The notes: generated by a model from the letters alone, not told the origin. A stretch of DNA of 64,000 nt from CAZNPA01 sp964575095 (GCA_964575095.1 CAZNPA010000008.1:24887-88886); one strand, 5' to 3'. Counted from the stretch's first letter, positions 17,080 through 26,520 are shown. Made by a program: numbers and translations.

Positions 17080-17730
17080 ATGAGCGAATTATTACGCGAG
17101 CTGCAGGAAGACCTGCACCAGGAGCGGCTGCACAGACTGTGGCACAGCTTCGGCAAAGTCATCATCGGCCTCAGCATCACCATCATCTTGGGAACGGTGG
17201 TGATGGTGGCGTGGCAGAATTATTCGCGCGCGAAAGCGGCGGGCTATACCGGCCAGCTGATGAAAGCCGCCGACCGCATTAAGGTTGAAGATTACAAAGG
17301 CGCCATCGTCGTGTTCGATGAGCTTACCAAAACGCCGGGTGGGCGCTATTATTCGATCGCCATGCTGCGCAAAGCGGAAGCGCAAACGGCGCTGGGTACG
17401 AACGACGCGGCCATGGCCACTTACCGGACGTTGGCGCAGAACAGCGGCAATGACGCGTCGGATTCTTTCGGGGCGCTGGCCAAGCTGCTGGCGGCAAACG
17501 ATGCGGATGCGCCCATTAGCGTCAACGAGGATTCGGCATTCCACCACTCCGAACGCGAGCGCCGGGCATGGCAGCTGCTTGCCGCCGGCAAAAAAACCGA
17601 GGCGGCGCATGAGCTCTCACTGTTACGCGACAACGACGCCGCACCGCAAAGTCTGCGCCTGCGCGCGGCAATGGCGCTTAATACCTTGCCGCCGGCGAAA
17701 ACGGATGCGAAAGCCGTCGAAAATGAATAG
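17080..17730 (+). CDS. YfgM-like membrane-anchored TPR protein
   Basis: The 216-residue protein has a short cytosolic N terminus, one membrane helix (VIIGLSITIILGTVVMVAW, about 28-46) and a periplasmic TPR-like domain. In many proteobacteria such a gene sits directly before bamB and der. YfgM in E. coli is a periplasmic chaperone partner of SecYEG. I chose the ATG at 17080, one base after guaA. Its stop overlaps bamB by 8 bases, so the pair is likely coupled. Confidence 0.75.
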   Translation: MSELLRELQEDLHQERLHRLWHSFGKVIIGLSITIILGTVVMVAWQNYSRAKAAGYTGQLMKAADRIKVEDYKGAIVVFDELTKTPGGRYYSIAMLRKAEAQTALGTNDAAMATYRTLAQNSGNDASDSFGALAKLLAANDADAPISVNEDSAFHHSERERRAWQLLAAGKKTEAAHELSLLRDNDAAPQSLRLRAAMALNTLPPAKTDAKAVENE

Positions 17731-19060
17731 GCGGTTTCTTGCTATTGCACTTCTGTCAGCGATGGCGCTGGCGGGCTGTAGCCATCTGCCATCGTGGATG
17801 GGCGGCAAAAAAGAGGAGCCGACAAAGATCGGCGGCGACCGTCTGGCTGTGCTTTCGGAAAACACGCCGTTAACGCCGGATGCCGCGCTTAAATCAACGG
17901 CTTTTGTCTTGCCGCCTTCGACCAATAACGCCGACTGGGCGCAGCACACCGGCATGCTTACCGCTACCTCTAGCAATCTCAGTTTTTCCGGCGCGCTGGA
18001 TAAAAGCGAGAGCGCACGCATTGCCGGCGGCAACGATTTCGAGCATACGCTGATTCCGCGGCCGGTGGTTGCCGGTGGCATGGTGTTCGCCATGGACGCG
18101 GTGGGAGAAATCTCGGCGCATGACGCCGCCAACGTCAGCAGCACGCGCTGGCAATCGAACGGTGTCGCCGAAGAGGACGAACCGGACGTTTATGGCGGCG
18201 GACTGGCTTACGACCAGGGTAAATTATATGCTGTTTCCGGTCGCGGTATGGTCGCCGCCTTTGATGCCGCCACCGGCAAGGAATTATGGCGAAAAGCGTT
18301 GCGCGTGCCGTTCCGCTCGGCGCCGCGCGTGGATGCCGGCAAGCTGTTCGCGCTCACCATCGACAGCCAGTTTTTTGCTCTGGATGCAGCCACCGGCGCC
18401 GTTCTCTGGACGCATCGCGGCATTTCCGAAACCACCGGCATGATGAACTCTGTCTCTCCTGCCATCGCTTCCGGCACCGTAATCGTGCCTTACGGGTCGG
18501 GCGAGATTTATGCGCTGGGGGAAATCAACGGCACTCCGATCTGGGGCGACTCACTGGTGCAGACAGCGCAGACCGTGGGTAGCAATTCGTTTTCCGGCAT
18601 CGGCGGCGACCCCATCATTGACGGCGAAGCGGTGTTTGCCGTCAGCGCCGGCGGCAGGCTTGGCGTATTCAATCTGGCCGGCGGCCAGCGCCTGTGGGAC
18701 ATGCCTGTCGCTTCGATCAACACGCCATGGCTGGCGGGGGATTATTTGTTCGTGCTTTCTTCCGACAACACGGTGGCGGCGCTGGTAAAATATACCGGCC
18801 ACGTGCGCTGGGCAACGAAGCTCCCCGATTTCGAAAATGAGGAAAAGAAAAAAGACCCCATCGTCTGGCGCGGACCGGTGCTTATCAACGGCAAACTGAC
18901 GGTCGTCGGGTCGAATGGGCAATTGCTGCTGATTTCTGCCGCCGATGGAACTATCCTCGAAACCAAATCCATCCCGGATAAAATTTATACCGCACCCGTC
19001 GTCGCTGGCGGTCGTATGTACCTGATCGACCAGAGCGCGATGCTGTATTCATTGCAGTAA
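17723..19060 (+). CDS. bamB: Outer-membrane assembly lipoprotein BamB (PQQ-like beta-propeller)
   Basis: BamB is the beta-propeller lipoprotein of the BAM complex that inserts outer-membrane proteins. The 445-residue product starts MNRRFLAIALLSAMALAGC (lipidated Cys19). It carries repeated PQQ-type blades such as KLYAVSGRGMVAAFDAATGKELW, FFALDAATGAVLW and LFVLSSDNTVAALVKYTGHVRW. I chose the ATG at 17723, which overlaps the TPR gene and gives the signal peptide; the longer open frame upstream is a shadow. der follows 4 bases after the stop. Confidence 0.9.
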   Translation: MNRRFLAIALLSAMALAGCSHLPSWMGGKKEEPTKIGGDRLAVLSENTPLTPDAALKSTAFVLPPSTNNADWAQHTGMLTATSSNLSFSGALDKSESARIAGGNDFEHTLIPRPVVAGGMVFAMDAVGEISAHDAANVSSTRWQSNGVAEEDEPDVYGGGLAYDQGKLYAVSGRGMVAAFDAATGKELWRKALRVPFRSAPRVDAGKLFALTIDSQFFALDAATGAVLWTHRGISETTGMMNSVSPAIASGTVIVPYGSGEIYALGEINGTPIWGDSLVQTAQTVGSNSFSGIGGDPIIDGEAVFAVSAGGRLGVFNLAGGQRLWDMPVASINTPWLAGDYLFVLSSDNTVAALVKYTGHVRWATKLPDFENEEKKKDPIVWRGPVLINGKLTVVGSNGQLLLISAADGTILETKSIPDKIYTAPVVAGGRMYLIDQSAMLYSLQ

Positions 19061-19064
19061 TTTT

Positions 19065-20426
19065 ATGACGTTCACCGTTGCTATTGTCGGCCGGCCCAAT
19101 GTCGGTAAATCGACATTATTTAACCGCTTAACCGGCAAGCGCCGGGCACTGGTCGATGACGAGGCGGGGACGACGCGCGACCGGCGCGAAGGCAAGGCCA
19201 AGCTGGGGCCGTTGGAATTTCGCATCATCGATACCGCCGGGCTGGAAGAGGCGAAAGCGGAGACTCTGGCAGCGCGCATGACCAGCCAGACCAAAGAAGC
19301 CCTCAAAGACGCCGACGTCGTGCTGATGATGATCGACGGCCGCGCCGGTGTGACGCCGATGGACCGGCACTTCGCCGAAATCGTGCGCCGTGCGCAAAAA
19401 CCCGTGGTGCTGGCGGTCAACAAGGCCGAGGGCAAGGAATCGAAAAGCGCCATCGCCGAGGCGCACGCGCTGGGGCTCGGCGCGCCGGTGCCCATTTCCG
19501 CCGAGCATAACGAAGGCCTCGCGGATTTGTACGAGGCGCTGGCACCTTTTGAGAAAGGAAGTGGGGATTCGGGATTCGGGATTAAGGAAGAAGAAACAAA
19601 TTTTATTCCCCCCAATCCCCCGCTTTCTATAGCCATCATCGGCCGGCCCAATGTCGGTAAATCGACGCTGATGAACCGCATTTTAGGCGAGGAGCGGATG
19701 CTGACCGGCCCCGAGGCGGGTATCACGCGCGATGCGGTGATGGTGGAGCACGCATTCGAGGGGCGCCCTCTGGCGCTGGTCGATACCGCCGGGATGCGCC
19801 GCAAATCGAACGTGAAGGAAAAAGTCGAGAAATTGGCGGTCGCCGACGCGCTGGAGTCGCTCAAATACGCCGAGGTAGCGGTTCTGGTGATGGATGCCGA
19901 GATGCCGCTCGAAAAACAGGACAACGACATCGCGGCGCTGATCGAGCAGGAGGGTCGTGCTGTCGTCATCGCCGTCAATAAATGGGATATGGTCGAAGAT
20001 GAGAAGGCGTTTCTTAAAGCCTTCCGCCAGCGGCTGGAATACGTGCTGCCGCAGGTGGCGGGTGTCGCCATCGTGCCGGTGTCGGCGGAGAAGGGGCAGG
20101 GCATCTCGAAGCTGCTCAAGGAATGCATCAAGGCGCATGCGGTGTGGAACAAGGAAATCTCGACCAGCCAGTTAAACCGCTGGCTGGAAGAGGCGCTTGC
20201 CGCCCACGCGCCGCCGCTGGTCAACAAGCGACGCGTCAAGATCCGCTACATGACGCAAAAAACGGCGCGGCCGCCGACGTTCATCTTATTCGCCAACACC
20301 GGCGACATTCCAGAGAGCTACATACGCTATCTGGTCAATTCCATGCGCGAGCACTTTCATTTGCCCGGCACGCCGATCCGCATTAAAATCCGCAAAGGGA
20401 ATAATCCGTATGCCGGCCGCGATTGA
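19065..20426 (+). CDS. der: Ribosome-assembly GTPase Der (EngA)
   Basis: Der has two tandem G domains and a KH-like C-terminal domain and acts in 50S subunit maturation. Both G1 motifs GRPNVGKST are visible (8-16 and 193-201), with the NKWD base-specificity motif in the second domain, and the C-terminal KIRYMTQKTARPPTF region. The linker between the G domains (about 164-187) is made of a translated heptamer element (GSGDSGFGIKEEE then NFIPPNPP), replacing the usual acidic linker. The frame is intact and all catalytic motifs are present, so the protein is probably functional. It overlaps the ABC gene by 17 bases. Confidence 0.96.
   Translation: MTFTVAIVGRPNVGKSTLFNRLTGKRRALVDDEAGTTRDRREGKAKLGPLEFRIIDTAGLEEAKAETLAARMTSQTKEALKDADVVLMMIDGRAGVTPMDRHFAEIVRRAQKPVVLAVNKAEGKESKSAIAEAHALGLGAPVPISAEHNEGLADLYEALAPFEKGSGDSGFGIKEEETNFIPPNPPLSIAIIGRPNVGKSTLMNRILGEERMLTGPEAGITRDAVMVEHAFEGRPLALVDTAGMRRKSNVKEKVEKLAVADALESLKYAEVAVLVMDAEMPLEKQDNDIAALIEQEGRAVVIAVNKWDMVEDEKAFLKAFRQRLEYVLPQVAGVAIVPVSAEKGQGISKLLKECIKAHAVWNKEISTSQLNRWLEEALAAHAPPLVNKRRVKIRYMTQKTARPPTFILFANTGDIPESYIRYLVNSMREHFHLPGTPIRIKIRKGNNPYAGRD
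19563..19620. repeat. Palindromic heptamer element, copy 2 (inside der)
   Basis: Three tandem GGGATTC/GGGATTA heptamers (19564-19584) are followed by a purine-rich centre (AAGGAAGAAGAAAC). A pyrimidine-rich partial inverted arm (ATTCCCCCCAATCCCC) completes it. It is read in frame as GDSGFGIKEEE, the same frame used in aroE and in the EamA gene. Confidence 0.85.
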
Positions 20427-21342
20427 GATAAAAAAACTCCACAAAACCTACGGCAGCGACAAAAAATCTGCCACGAAAGTCGCGCTTAAAGGTATTGATT
20501 TAGATGTCCCGCGCGGCTCGTTTTTCGGGTTGCTGGGCCCTAACGGCGCCGGGAAATCGACGATGATCAACATCCTGGCCGGACTGGTACTCAAAACCAG
20601 CGGCGAGGCACGCATCCTGGGCCATGACATCGAAAAAAACATGCGGCAGGCGCGGCTTTCGCTCGGCGTCGTGCCGCAGGAGCTGGTGCTCGACACGTTC
20701 TTCACCGTGCGCCAGGCGCTCGACATCCATGCCGGTTATTACGGCGTGCCTAAGCCTAAGCGCAAAACCGACGAGATCATCGCGGCGCTGGGACTTACCG
20801 ACAAGGCCGACATCAATTCGCGGCGACTGTCGGGCGGCATGCGGCGGCGGCTCTTGGTCGCCAAGGCGCTGGTGCATTCGCCACCGGTATTGATTCTGGA
20901 CGAGCCGACAGCGGGTGTAGATGTCGAGTTGCGCACACAATTATGGAATTATGTGCGCGCGCTGAACAAGCAGGGAACCACGGTGCTGCTTACCACGCAT
21001 TACCTGGAAGAAGCCGAGGAGCTCTGCGACACCATCGCCGTCATCAACCACGGCGAGGTGGTGGCGTGCGACAAAAAATCGACGCTGCTCAAGCAGTTCG
21101 ACAGCAAGCAGATGGTCATCACATTGCCACAAAAATTGACGGAAATTCCGGCGGCGCTGGCATCATGGCCGGCAACGATTGACGGCGAGGGCAGGCTGGT
21201 CATCAGCTACAAGCCCAGCAAAAACTCGATGCAGGATATTTTGGACGCCGTGCGCACGTCCGGCCTTAGCATATCGGACATGACGACACGCGAGGCCGAC
21301 CTTGAGGAAGTGTTCATCCACTTAACGCGCGCGGCGGCGTAA
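20410..21342 (+). CDS. ABC transporter ATP-binding protein (CcmA/NodI-like)
   Basis: The 310-residue ATPase has Walker A GPNGAGKST (near 48), signature LSGGMRRRLLVAK, Walker B PPVLILDEPTAGVD and the switch His in LLTTHYLEEAEEL. It has the roughly 80-residue C-terminal extension common in the ABC-2/NodI/CcmA class. These usually pair with an ABC-2 permease, but none is next to it; the next gene is a methyltransferase. It starts inside the end of der and ends 1 base into the next start, so it is cotranscribed with both. The substrate is unknown. Confidence 0.85.
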   Translation: MPAAIEIKKLHKTYGSDKKSATKVALKGIDLDVPRGSFFGLLGPNGAGKSTMINILAGLVLKTSGEARILGHDIEKNMRQARLSLGVVPQELVLDTFFTVRQALDIHAGYYGVPKPKRKTDEIIAALGLTDKADINSRRLSGGMRRRLLVAKALVHSPPVLILDEPTAGVDVELRTQLWNYVRALNKQGTTVLLTTHYLEEAEELCDTIAVINHGEVVACDKKSTLLKQFDSKQMVITLPQKLTEIPAALASWPATIDGEGRLVISYKPSKNSMQDILDAVRTSGLSISDMTTREADLEEVFIHLTRAAA

Positions 21343-22517
21343 TGCTGTGCCGCTTGCGCCTTAAAAAAGGCAAGGATGCCGCCATCCGTGATGGCTTTCC
21401 GTGGATTTACGCCAACGATATCATCGATTCTTCCGAGTGGAAAATGGCTCCAATTGGTAGTTTGGCGCAGATTGAAACGGTGCGCGGAGAATTTATCGGA
21501 ATCGGCTATGTCAACGCCGCGTCACAAATTGTCGGGCGTGTGCTCTCGCTCAAAAACGAAAAGATCGATGCGGCGTTTTTTACAGCGCGGATTAAAGCTG
21601 CGCTGGCGCGGCGGGAAAAAATCATCGGCGTGCCCTATTACCGGCTGGCGCATTCCGAAGCCGACGGGCTGCCGGGGTTACTCCTGGACAGGTTCGGCGA
21701 CATCGTCGTCGCACAGGTGGGAACGGCGGGCATGGAGCGGTTGCAGCCATTATGGATAGAGGCATTGGAAAAAGTTGTTTCGCCGAAAATCATTGTACTG
21801 CGTAACGACGCCGGCGCGCGGAAATTGGAGGGGTTGAAACAGGAGACAACCATATTGAAAGGCGAGGCAGCGGGTGTAATCGAAGTCCGCCAAAACAACC
21901 TTGTCTATTTCGCCGACCTGGTGAAAGGCCAGAAGACCGGCTGGTTTTACGACCAGCGCGACAACCATGCGCTGGTGGCGAATATGTCTAAAGAAAAAAC
22001 CGTGCTCGATGTTTACGCGCACTCCGGCGGGTTCGGGCTGCTGGCGGCAAAACACGGCGCGGCAGAGGTCACCATGGTCGACAGCTCGGCGCTGGCTTTG
22101 GATTTAGCCAAGAAAGCGCAGGCGGAAAATAATCTAAAACATTGTGATTATATTCAAGGCGACGCGTTTGAAATAATGGAGAAATTAGCGGGCGAGGGCA
22201 ACCGCTACGATATCGTCATCACCGACCCGCCGCCCTTCATCAAAACCAAGAAAGACATCGCGTCGGGGTTGAAAGGCTATGCCAAGATGGCAAAATTGGC
22301 AGCTGCGTTGGTTAACCCCGCCGGACATTTATTTGCCGCCTCCTGCTCGCACCATGCCTCGCGCGGCGCGTTTAACAACGCGGTGATGGAAGGCATTGGG
22401 AAAGCCGGACGCGCGTCCACGCTGCTTAAGCAAACCGGCGCCGCGCCCGACCATCCCATTCACCCTAAATTACCGCAAAGTGAGTATTTGAAAGGCCTGC
22501 TGGTTCGGCTAGACTAG
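21342..22517 (+). CDS. Class I rRNA methyltransferase (RlmI-like)
   Basis: The 391-residue SAM-dependent enzyme has an N-terminal PUA domain (DGFPWIYANDI) and a central RlmI-type domain (SEADGLPGLLLDRFGD). Its Rossmann methylase domain includes VLDVYAHSGGFGLLAAKHGA and the catalytic-loop motif DPPPF. This matches the RlmI/RlmK family, which methylates C5 of cytosine in 23S rRNA. It follows the ABC gene with a one-base overlap (TAATG). mscL follows 19 bases on, with its own strong ribosome-binding site. Confidence 0.85.
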   Translation: MLCRLRLKKGKDAAIRDGFPWIYANDIIDSSEWKMAPIGSLAQIETVRGEFIGIGYVNAASQIVGRVLSLKNEKIDAAFFTARIKAALARREKIIGVPYYRLAHSEADGLPGLLLDRFGDIVVAQVGTAGMERLQPLWIEALEKVVSPKIIVLRNDAGARKLEGLKQETTILKGEAAGVIEVRQNNLVYFADLVKGQKTGWFYDQRDNHALVANMSKEKTVLDVYAHSGGFGLLAAKHGAAEVTMVDSSALALDLAKKAQAENNLKHCDYIQGDAFEIMEKLAGEGNRYDIVITDPPPFIKTKKDIASGLKGYAKMAKLAAALVNPAGHLFAASCSHHASRGAFNNAVMEGIGKAGRASTLLKQTGAAPDHPIHPKLPQSEYLKGLLVRLD

Positions 22518-22536
22518 CGGCAACTAAGGAGGGATT

Positions 22537-22947
22537 ATGCTCAACGAATTCAAGCAATTCATCGCCCGCGGCAACGTCATTGACCTCGCGGTCGGCATCA
22601 TCATGGGCGCGGCGTTTACCGGTATCGTTAGCTCGCTGGTAAAAGACATCCTCATGCCCCCCATCGGCAAAATCATGGGCGGTATCGATTTTTCCAATTT
22701 CTTCGTCAATTTGTCCGATGGCAGCTACGCCACGCTGAAAGCGGCGCAGGAAGCCGGTGCTGCGACGATCAATTACGGTATCTTTTTAAATCAGGTCATC
22801 AATTTCCTGATCGTCGCCTTCGCCGTGTTCATACTGGTCAAGCAAGTCAACCGCTTCCACCGCCGCGAGGACGCCAAGCCCACCGTCGCCCCGCCGCGGC
22901 AGGAAATGCTGCTCGAAGAAATCCGCGACCTGCTGAAACGGAAATAG
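22537..22947 (+). CDS. mscL: Large-conductance mechanosensitive channel
   Basis: MscL opens under membrane tension to release solutes during osmotic downshock. The 136-residue protein has the conserved N-terminal helix MLNEFKQFIARGNVIDLAVG, TM1 (IIMGAAFTGIVSSLVKDI), a periplasmic loop, TM2 (FLNQVINFLIVAFAVFILV) and a cytosolic tail ending EEIRDLLKRK. AAGGAGG lies 7 bases upstream of the ATG, the clearest Shine-Dalgarno in this stretch. Confidence 0.97.
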   Translation: MLNEFKQFIARGNVIDLAVGIIMGAAFTGIVSSLVKDILMPPIGKIMGGIDFSNFFVNLSDGSYATLKAAQEAGAATINYGIFLNQVINFLIVAFAVFILVKQVNRFHRREDAKPTVAPPRQEMLLEEIRDLLKRK

Positions 22948-22951
22948 CGTC

Positions 22952-23362
22952 GTGTCGAAAATTAAAAATATGTGGTCGGCTTTGGTCGGGAAAAAGGGCC
23001 CAAAAGAGCGGATCGAACAACAGCGGGAAATTCACAAGGATTCGGATTTGTTGCTTCAGGTGCTCGATTTCATGCTGGCCAAGCGCAACACGTGGGAGTT
23101 AACCGCGGACGAGTTTGAGCGGATCAGCGCCATCGGCCGATCCGTTAAAGGGGATGCAAAAGAGATACGCGGCGCCGTTGTCCAGGCGCTTATTTCCATG
23201 CATCAGGAATTCGCCGCCGACCTTGATGACATCGTTTCCGGCCGCAAGCGTTCGACAAGCGGCGGGACGGAACAACTAAAAAAGCATGTAGAGGAAGACC
23301 TCTTGGCCGGCGAGTTGTTGGTATCCAAGTCTTCTGGTCCCGATAAATCCCAGGGACGGTAA
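22952..23362 (+). CDS. Hypothetical cytosolic protein, 136 aa
   Basis: I do not recognise this protein. It is hydrophilic and mostly helical, with a central segment LTADEFERISAIGRSVKGDAKEIRGAVVQALISMHQEFAAD and no membrane helix or signal. The start is either the GTG at 22952 (4 bases after mscL) or the ATG at 22970. It probably shares the mscL transcript. It converges with putA with 2 bases between stops. Confidence 0.6.
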   Translation: MSKIKNMWSALVGKKGPKERIEQQREIHKDSDLLLQVLDFMLAKRNTWELTADEFERISAIGRSVKGDAKEIRGAVVQALISMHQEFAADLDDIVSGRKRSTSGGTEQLKKHVEEDLLAGELLVSKSSGPDKSQGR

Positions 23363-23364
23363 CG

Positions 23365-26300
23365 CTAATTTTCCCCCGAAAGCAGCGCCAGATTCCCGCC
23401 GATGGCGGTGGTGTTGATGGTGAGGGTGCGTTCGTTCAAAAATTTCAGCAAATAATGCGGGCCGCCGGCTTTGGGGCCGGTGCCGGACAAACCCTCGCCG
23501 CCGAAGGGCTGCACGCCGACCACCGCGCCGGTCATGCCGCGGTTGACGTACATGTTCCCGGCCTTGATACGCGAAGCAAAGAAATCAATGTGATCCTCGA
23601 TGCGGCTTTGCAGCCCGAACGTCAGGCCGAAGCCGGTCGAATTGATGTCCTCCGCTACCTGCTCGAGCTCGGAGGCCTTGAAACGGATGATGTGCAGCAC
23701 CGGCCCGAAGACTTCGCCCTCCAACTGGCGGATATTTTTTATCTCGAAGGCGTGCGGCGCCACGAACGACCCGGCGGCGGCGATGGCGGGCGCGACGGGC
23801 GAGGCAGCAACCAGGCTTGCTTCCTGCTGCATACGCTCGATGTGCCGGTAAAGCTCGCGCCGCGCTTCGCCGTCGATCACCGGGCCGACGTCGGTGGCAA
23901 AATCCATCGGGTGGCCGAGCCTCAGTTCCTGCATAGCGCCCGCCAATAAATCCATCAGCGGCTCGGCAATGTCTTCTTGAACATACAGCACGCGCAGTGC
24001 CGAACAGCGCTGCCCGGCGCTTCCGAAGGCCGAGAGCACGATGTCGTCCACCGCCTGCTCAAGCAGCGCCGAGCTGTCGACCACCATGCAGTTCTGGCCG
24101 CCGGTCTCGGCGATGAAGGCCGGGATAGCGCCTTTTCGCGCCGCCAATGCCCGGTTGATCGACTGCGCCGTTTCCATCGAACCGGTAAAGACGATGCCGC
24201 TGATGCGCCCGTCTTCGGTCAGCGCCTTGCCGATGACGCTGCCGCTGCCGGGAATGAGTTGCACCGCCTCGCGCGGGATGCCGGCCTCGTGCATCAGGCG
24301 CACGGCATAGGCCGCCACCAGCGGCGTTTGCGCGGCAGGCTTGGCGAGCACGCAGTTGCCGGTGGCGAGCGCCGCCGCCACCTGACCGGTGAAGATCGCC
24401 AGCGGGAAATTCCATGGGGAGATGCAGCCGAACACGCCGCGCGGGACGAGGCGGAGCGTATTGCTCTCGCCGGTCGGCCCGGCCAGCGTTTCCGGTTCAT
24501 GCATCAATTTTTTTGCTTCCGCCGCGTAGTAGCGGCAGAAATCGGCGGCTTCGCGGACTTCGGAAATACCGTCGGCGATGGTTTTTCCCGCCTCGCGCGA
24601 AAGCAGGGCGATCAGCTCGGCAGCGTTTTCCTCCATGCGGTCGGCGACGCTTTCCAGCATCTCGGCGCGCACCGCCACCGGCGTTTTTGCCCAGCCTGCG
24701 AACGCCTTATGCGCCGCCTCGATGGCGCGCGGCAGTTCCTCGGCGGCGATATTGGTCGCTTCACCGACGATATTTTCCAGCCGCGCCGGTTCGACTATTT
24801 CGCGCGCGATGCCCGCTGCTTTACCGGAAGCACAGGACGGCGCAGCTTGCCACTTTTTCTGCCCGAAGGCAGCAAGCTGCGCCTGCAGCCGGTCGCACAT
24901 GTCCAGATTGCCGAGGTCGTAGCCGCCGGAATTCTTGCGCGCTTTTCCATAAATGCCGCGCGGCAACGGGATGGCGCTGTTGGGAGTTGCGCCGCCTTGC
25001 CTGGTTTTTGCCACCGGATCGGCGAGCAGCACGTCGAGCGGCGTTTCCTCATCCATCAGCAAATTGACGAACGAGGTGTTGGCGCCGTTTTCGAGCAGGC
25101 GGCGGATGAGGTAAGCCAGCAAATCTTTATGCGGACCGACCGGCGCGTAAATGCGGCAGGGATGACCTACGACCGCCGCGTCGTATAGCCCTTCGCCCAT
25201 GCCGTGCAGCCGCTGGAATTCAAATTCTTCCTTGTTCACGCGGTGATGTTTTGCCATCTGCCCGATAGTGGCGAAGCTGCGCGCGTTATGCGTGGCGAAC
25301 TGGGCGTAAAAACAATCGTGGGCGGCCAGTATTTTATCGGCGCAGGCAAGGTACGACACGTCGGTGTGCTCCTTGCGCGTGAATACCGGGTAGGCGGGAT
25401 GCCCCCCCACCTGCGCCCATTTGATCTCGGAATCCCAGTACGCGCCCTTGACCAGCCGGACGGGGATGACTCGGTGGTAGCGGCGCGACAGCACGATTAA
25501 ATAATCGATGACGTAAAAAGCGCGCTTCTGGTACGCCTGCACGACAAAGCCGATACCGTTCCAGCCGGTAAACGCCGCATCGGCGAAAATTTCGGAGAAG
25601 AGCAGCATCTCGATATCGAGCCGTGTGGCTTCCTCGGCGTCGATGGAGACGGTGATGCCATATTGCTTGGCCAGCAATAATATTTCCTTGAGGCGCGGCA
25701 GCAATTCTTTCAGCACGCGGTCTTTCTGCGAGAACTGGTAGCGCGGATGCAGCGCCGAGAGCTTCACCGAAATGCCGGGCGCTTCGAACAGAGGCTTGCC
25801 TTTGGCGGCCTTTCCGATTTCGGCGATGGCGTGGCGGTAAGCGGCGACGTAGGCCTGGGCCTGGACGTCGCTTCTGGCGCCTTCGCCCAAAATATCGTAA
25901 GAAAAGCGGTAGCCCTTTTCGCCGTAAGATTTGGAGCGGGTGAGCGCCTCATCAATGGTTTCGCCCAAGACGAACTGCGTGCCGATGAAGCGCATGGCGG
26001 ATTTTAGCGCTTCGCGGATCACCGGATCGCCGAATTTGGATACGAGCTTGCCTAAGATATGGGCCGGTTTTGCCTCCGTGCCCGCGCCGAGCTCAACGAC
26101 TTTGCCGGTGAGTAACAACCCCCAGCTCGAGGCGTTGACGAACAGCGATTCGCTGCCGCCTAAATGTTTTTCCCACTCGGTGCTTTCGAACTTGTCGCGG
26201 ATCAGGCGGTTGGCGGTTTCGGAATCGGGGATGCGAAGCAGTGCTTCGGCCAGGCACATGATGGCGACACCCTCGCGCGTATCGAGCCCGTATTCGTGCA

Positions 26301-26520
26301 AGAATGCCTCGACGCCGATGGCGGATTTATGGGCGCGGATTTTGCCGACCAGCGCCTCGGCCTCGCGGCGTATGTCCTTCTCCATGCCGGAAAGATGCGC
26401 GAGTTGTACGAGCAGCCGCTCCACGCTCTCCTTTTCGGGAAGCCAGGCCTTGCCGCTGATGTCCTGCTGCAATGCCAGGGGCGACGCAGCCTCTGCCGTA
26501 TGTATTGCCGGTTTTGCCAT
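23365..26520 (-). CDS. putA: Bifunctional proline dehydrogenase / glutamate semialdehyde dehydrogenase PutA
   Basis: PutA oxidises proline to glutamate in two steps. The 1051-residue protein has a PutA helical arm (EYGLDTREGVAIMCLAEALLRIPD), an FAD-binding proline dehydrogenase barrel with VKGAYWDSEIKWAQ, and an ALDH domain with SPWNFPLAIFTGQVAAAL, FTGSMETAQSINRAL and catalytic Cys in SAGQRCSALRVLYV. The ribbon-helix-helix DNA-binding domain of trifunctional PutA is absent, so this copy should not repress its own gene. I chose the ATG at 26520 (MAKPAIHTAEAA). The AT-rich membrane-protein gene lies 39 bases upstream on the same strand. Confidence 0.95.
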   Translation of the reverse strand: MAKPAIHTAEAASPLALQQDISGKAWLPEKESVERLLVQLAHLSGMEKDIRREAEALVGKIRAHKSAIGVEAFLHEYGLDTREGVAIMCLAEALLRIPDSETANRLIRDKFESTEWEKHLGGSESLFVNASSWGLLLTGKVVELGAGTEAKPAHILGKLVSKFGDPVIREALKSAMRFIGTQFVLGETIDEALTRSKSYGEKGYRFSYDILGEGARSDVQAQAYVAAYRHAIAEIGKAAKGKPLFEAPGISVKLSALHPRYQFSQKDRVLKELLPRLKEILLLAKQYGITVSIDAEEATRLDIEMLLFSEIFADAAFTGWNGIGFVVQAYQKRAFYVIDYLIVLSRRYHRVIPVRLVKGAYWDSEIKWAQVGGHPAYPVFTRKEHTDVSYLACADKILAAHDCFYAQFATHNARSFATIGQMAKHHRVNKEEFEFQRLHGMGEGLYDAAVVGHPCRIYAPVGPHKDLLAYLIRRLLENGANTSFVNLLMDEETPLDVLLADPVAKTRQGGATPNSAIPLPRGIYGKARKNSGGYDLGNLDMCDRLQAQLAAFGQKKWQAAPSCASGKAAGIAREIVEPARLENIVGEATNIAAEELPRAIEAAHKAFAGWAKTPVAVRAEMLESVADRMEENAAELIALLSREAGKTIADGISEVREAADFCRYYAAEAKKLMHEPETLAGPTGESNTLRLVPRGVFGCISPWNFPLAIFTGQVAAALATGNCVLAKPAAQTPLVAAYAVRLMHEAGIPREAVQLIPGSGSVIGKALTEDGRISGIVFTGSMETAQSINRALAARKGAIPAFIAETGGQNCMVVDSSALLEQAVDDIVLSAFGSAGQRCSALRVLYVQEDIAEPLMDLLAGAMQELRLGHPMDFATDVGPVIDGEARRELYRHIERMQQEASLVAASPVAPAIAAAGSFVAPHAFEIKNIRQLEGEVFGPVLHIIRFKASELEQVAEDINSTGFGLTFGLQSRIEDHIDFFASRIKAGNMYVNRGMTGAVVGVQPFGGEGLSGTGPKAGGPHYLLKFLNERTLTINTTAIGGNLALLSGEN

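Noticed and set aside
19049..20239. 396-codon open frame antisense to der
   Set aside because: A GC-rich shadow; Ser/Arg-rich translation with no family features, while der is unmistakable.
22525..22536. Heptamer-like GGAGGGATTATG before mscL
   Set aside because: This is the mscL Shine-Dalgarno region, a single chance match to GGGATTA.
23455..25188. Long plus-strand frames across putA
   Set aside because: Antisense shadows of putA, His/Arg-rich with no recognisable domain.
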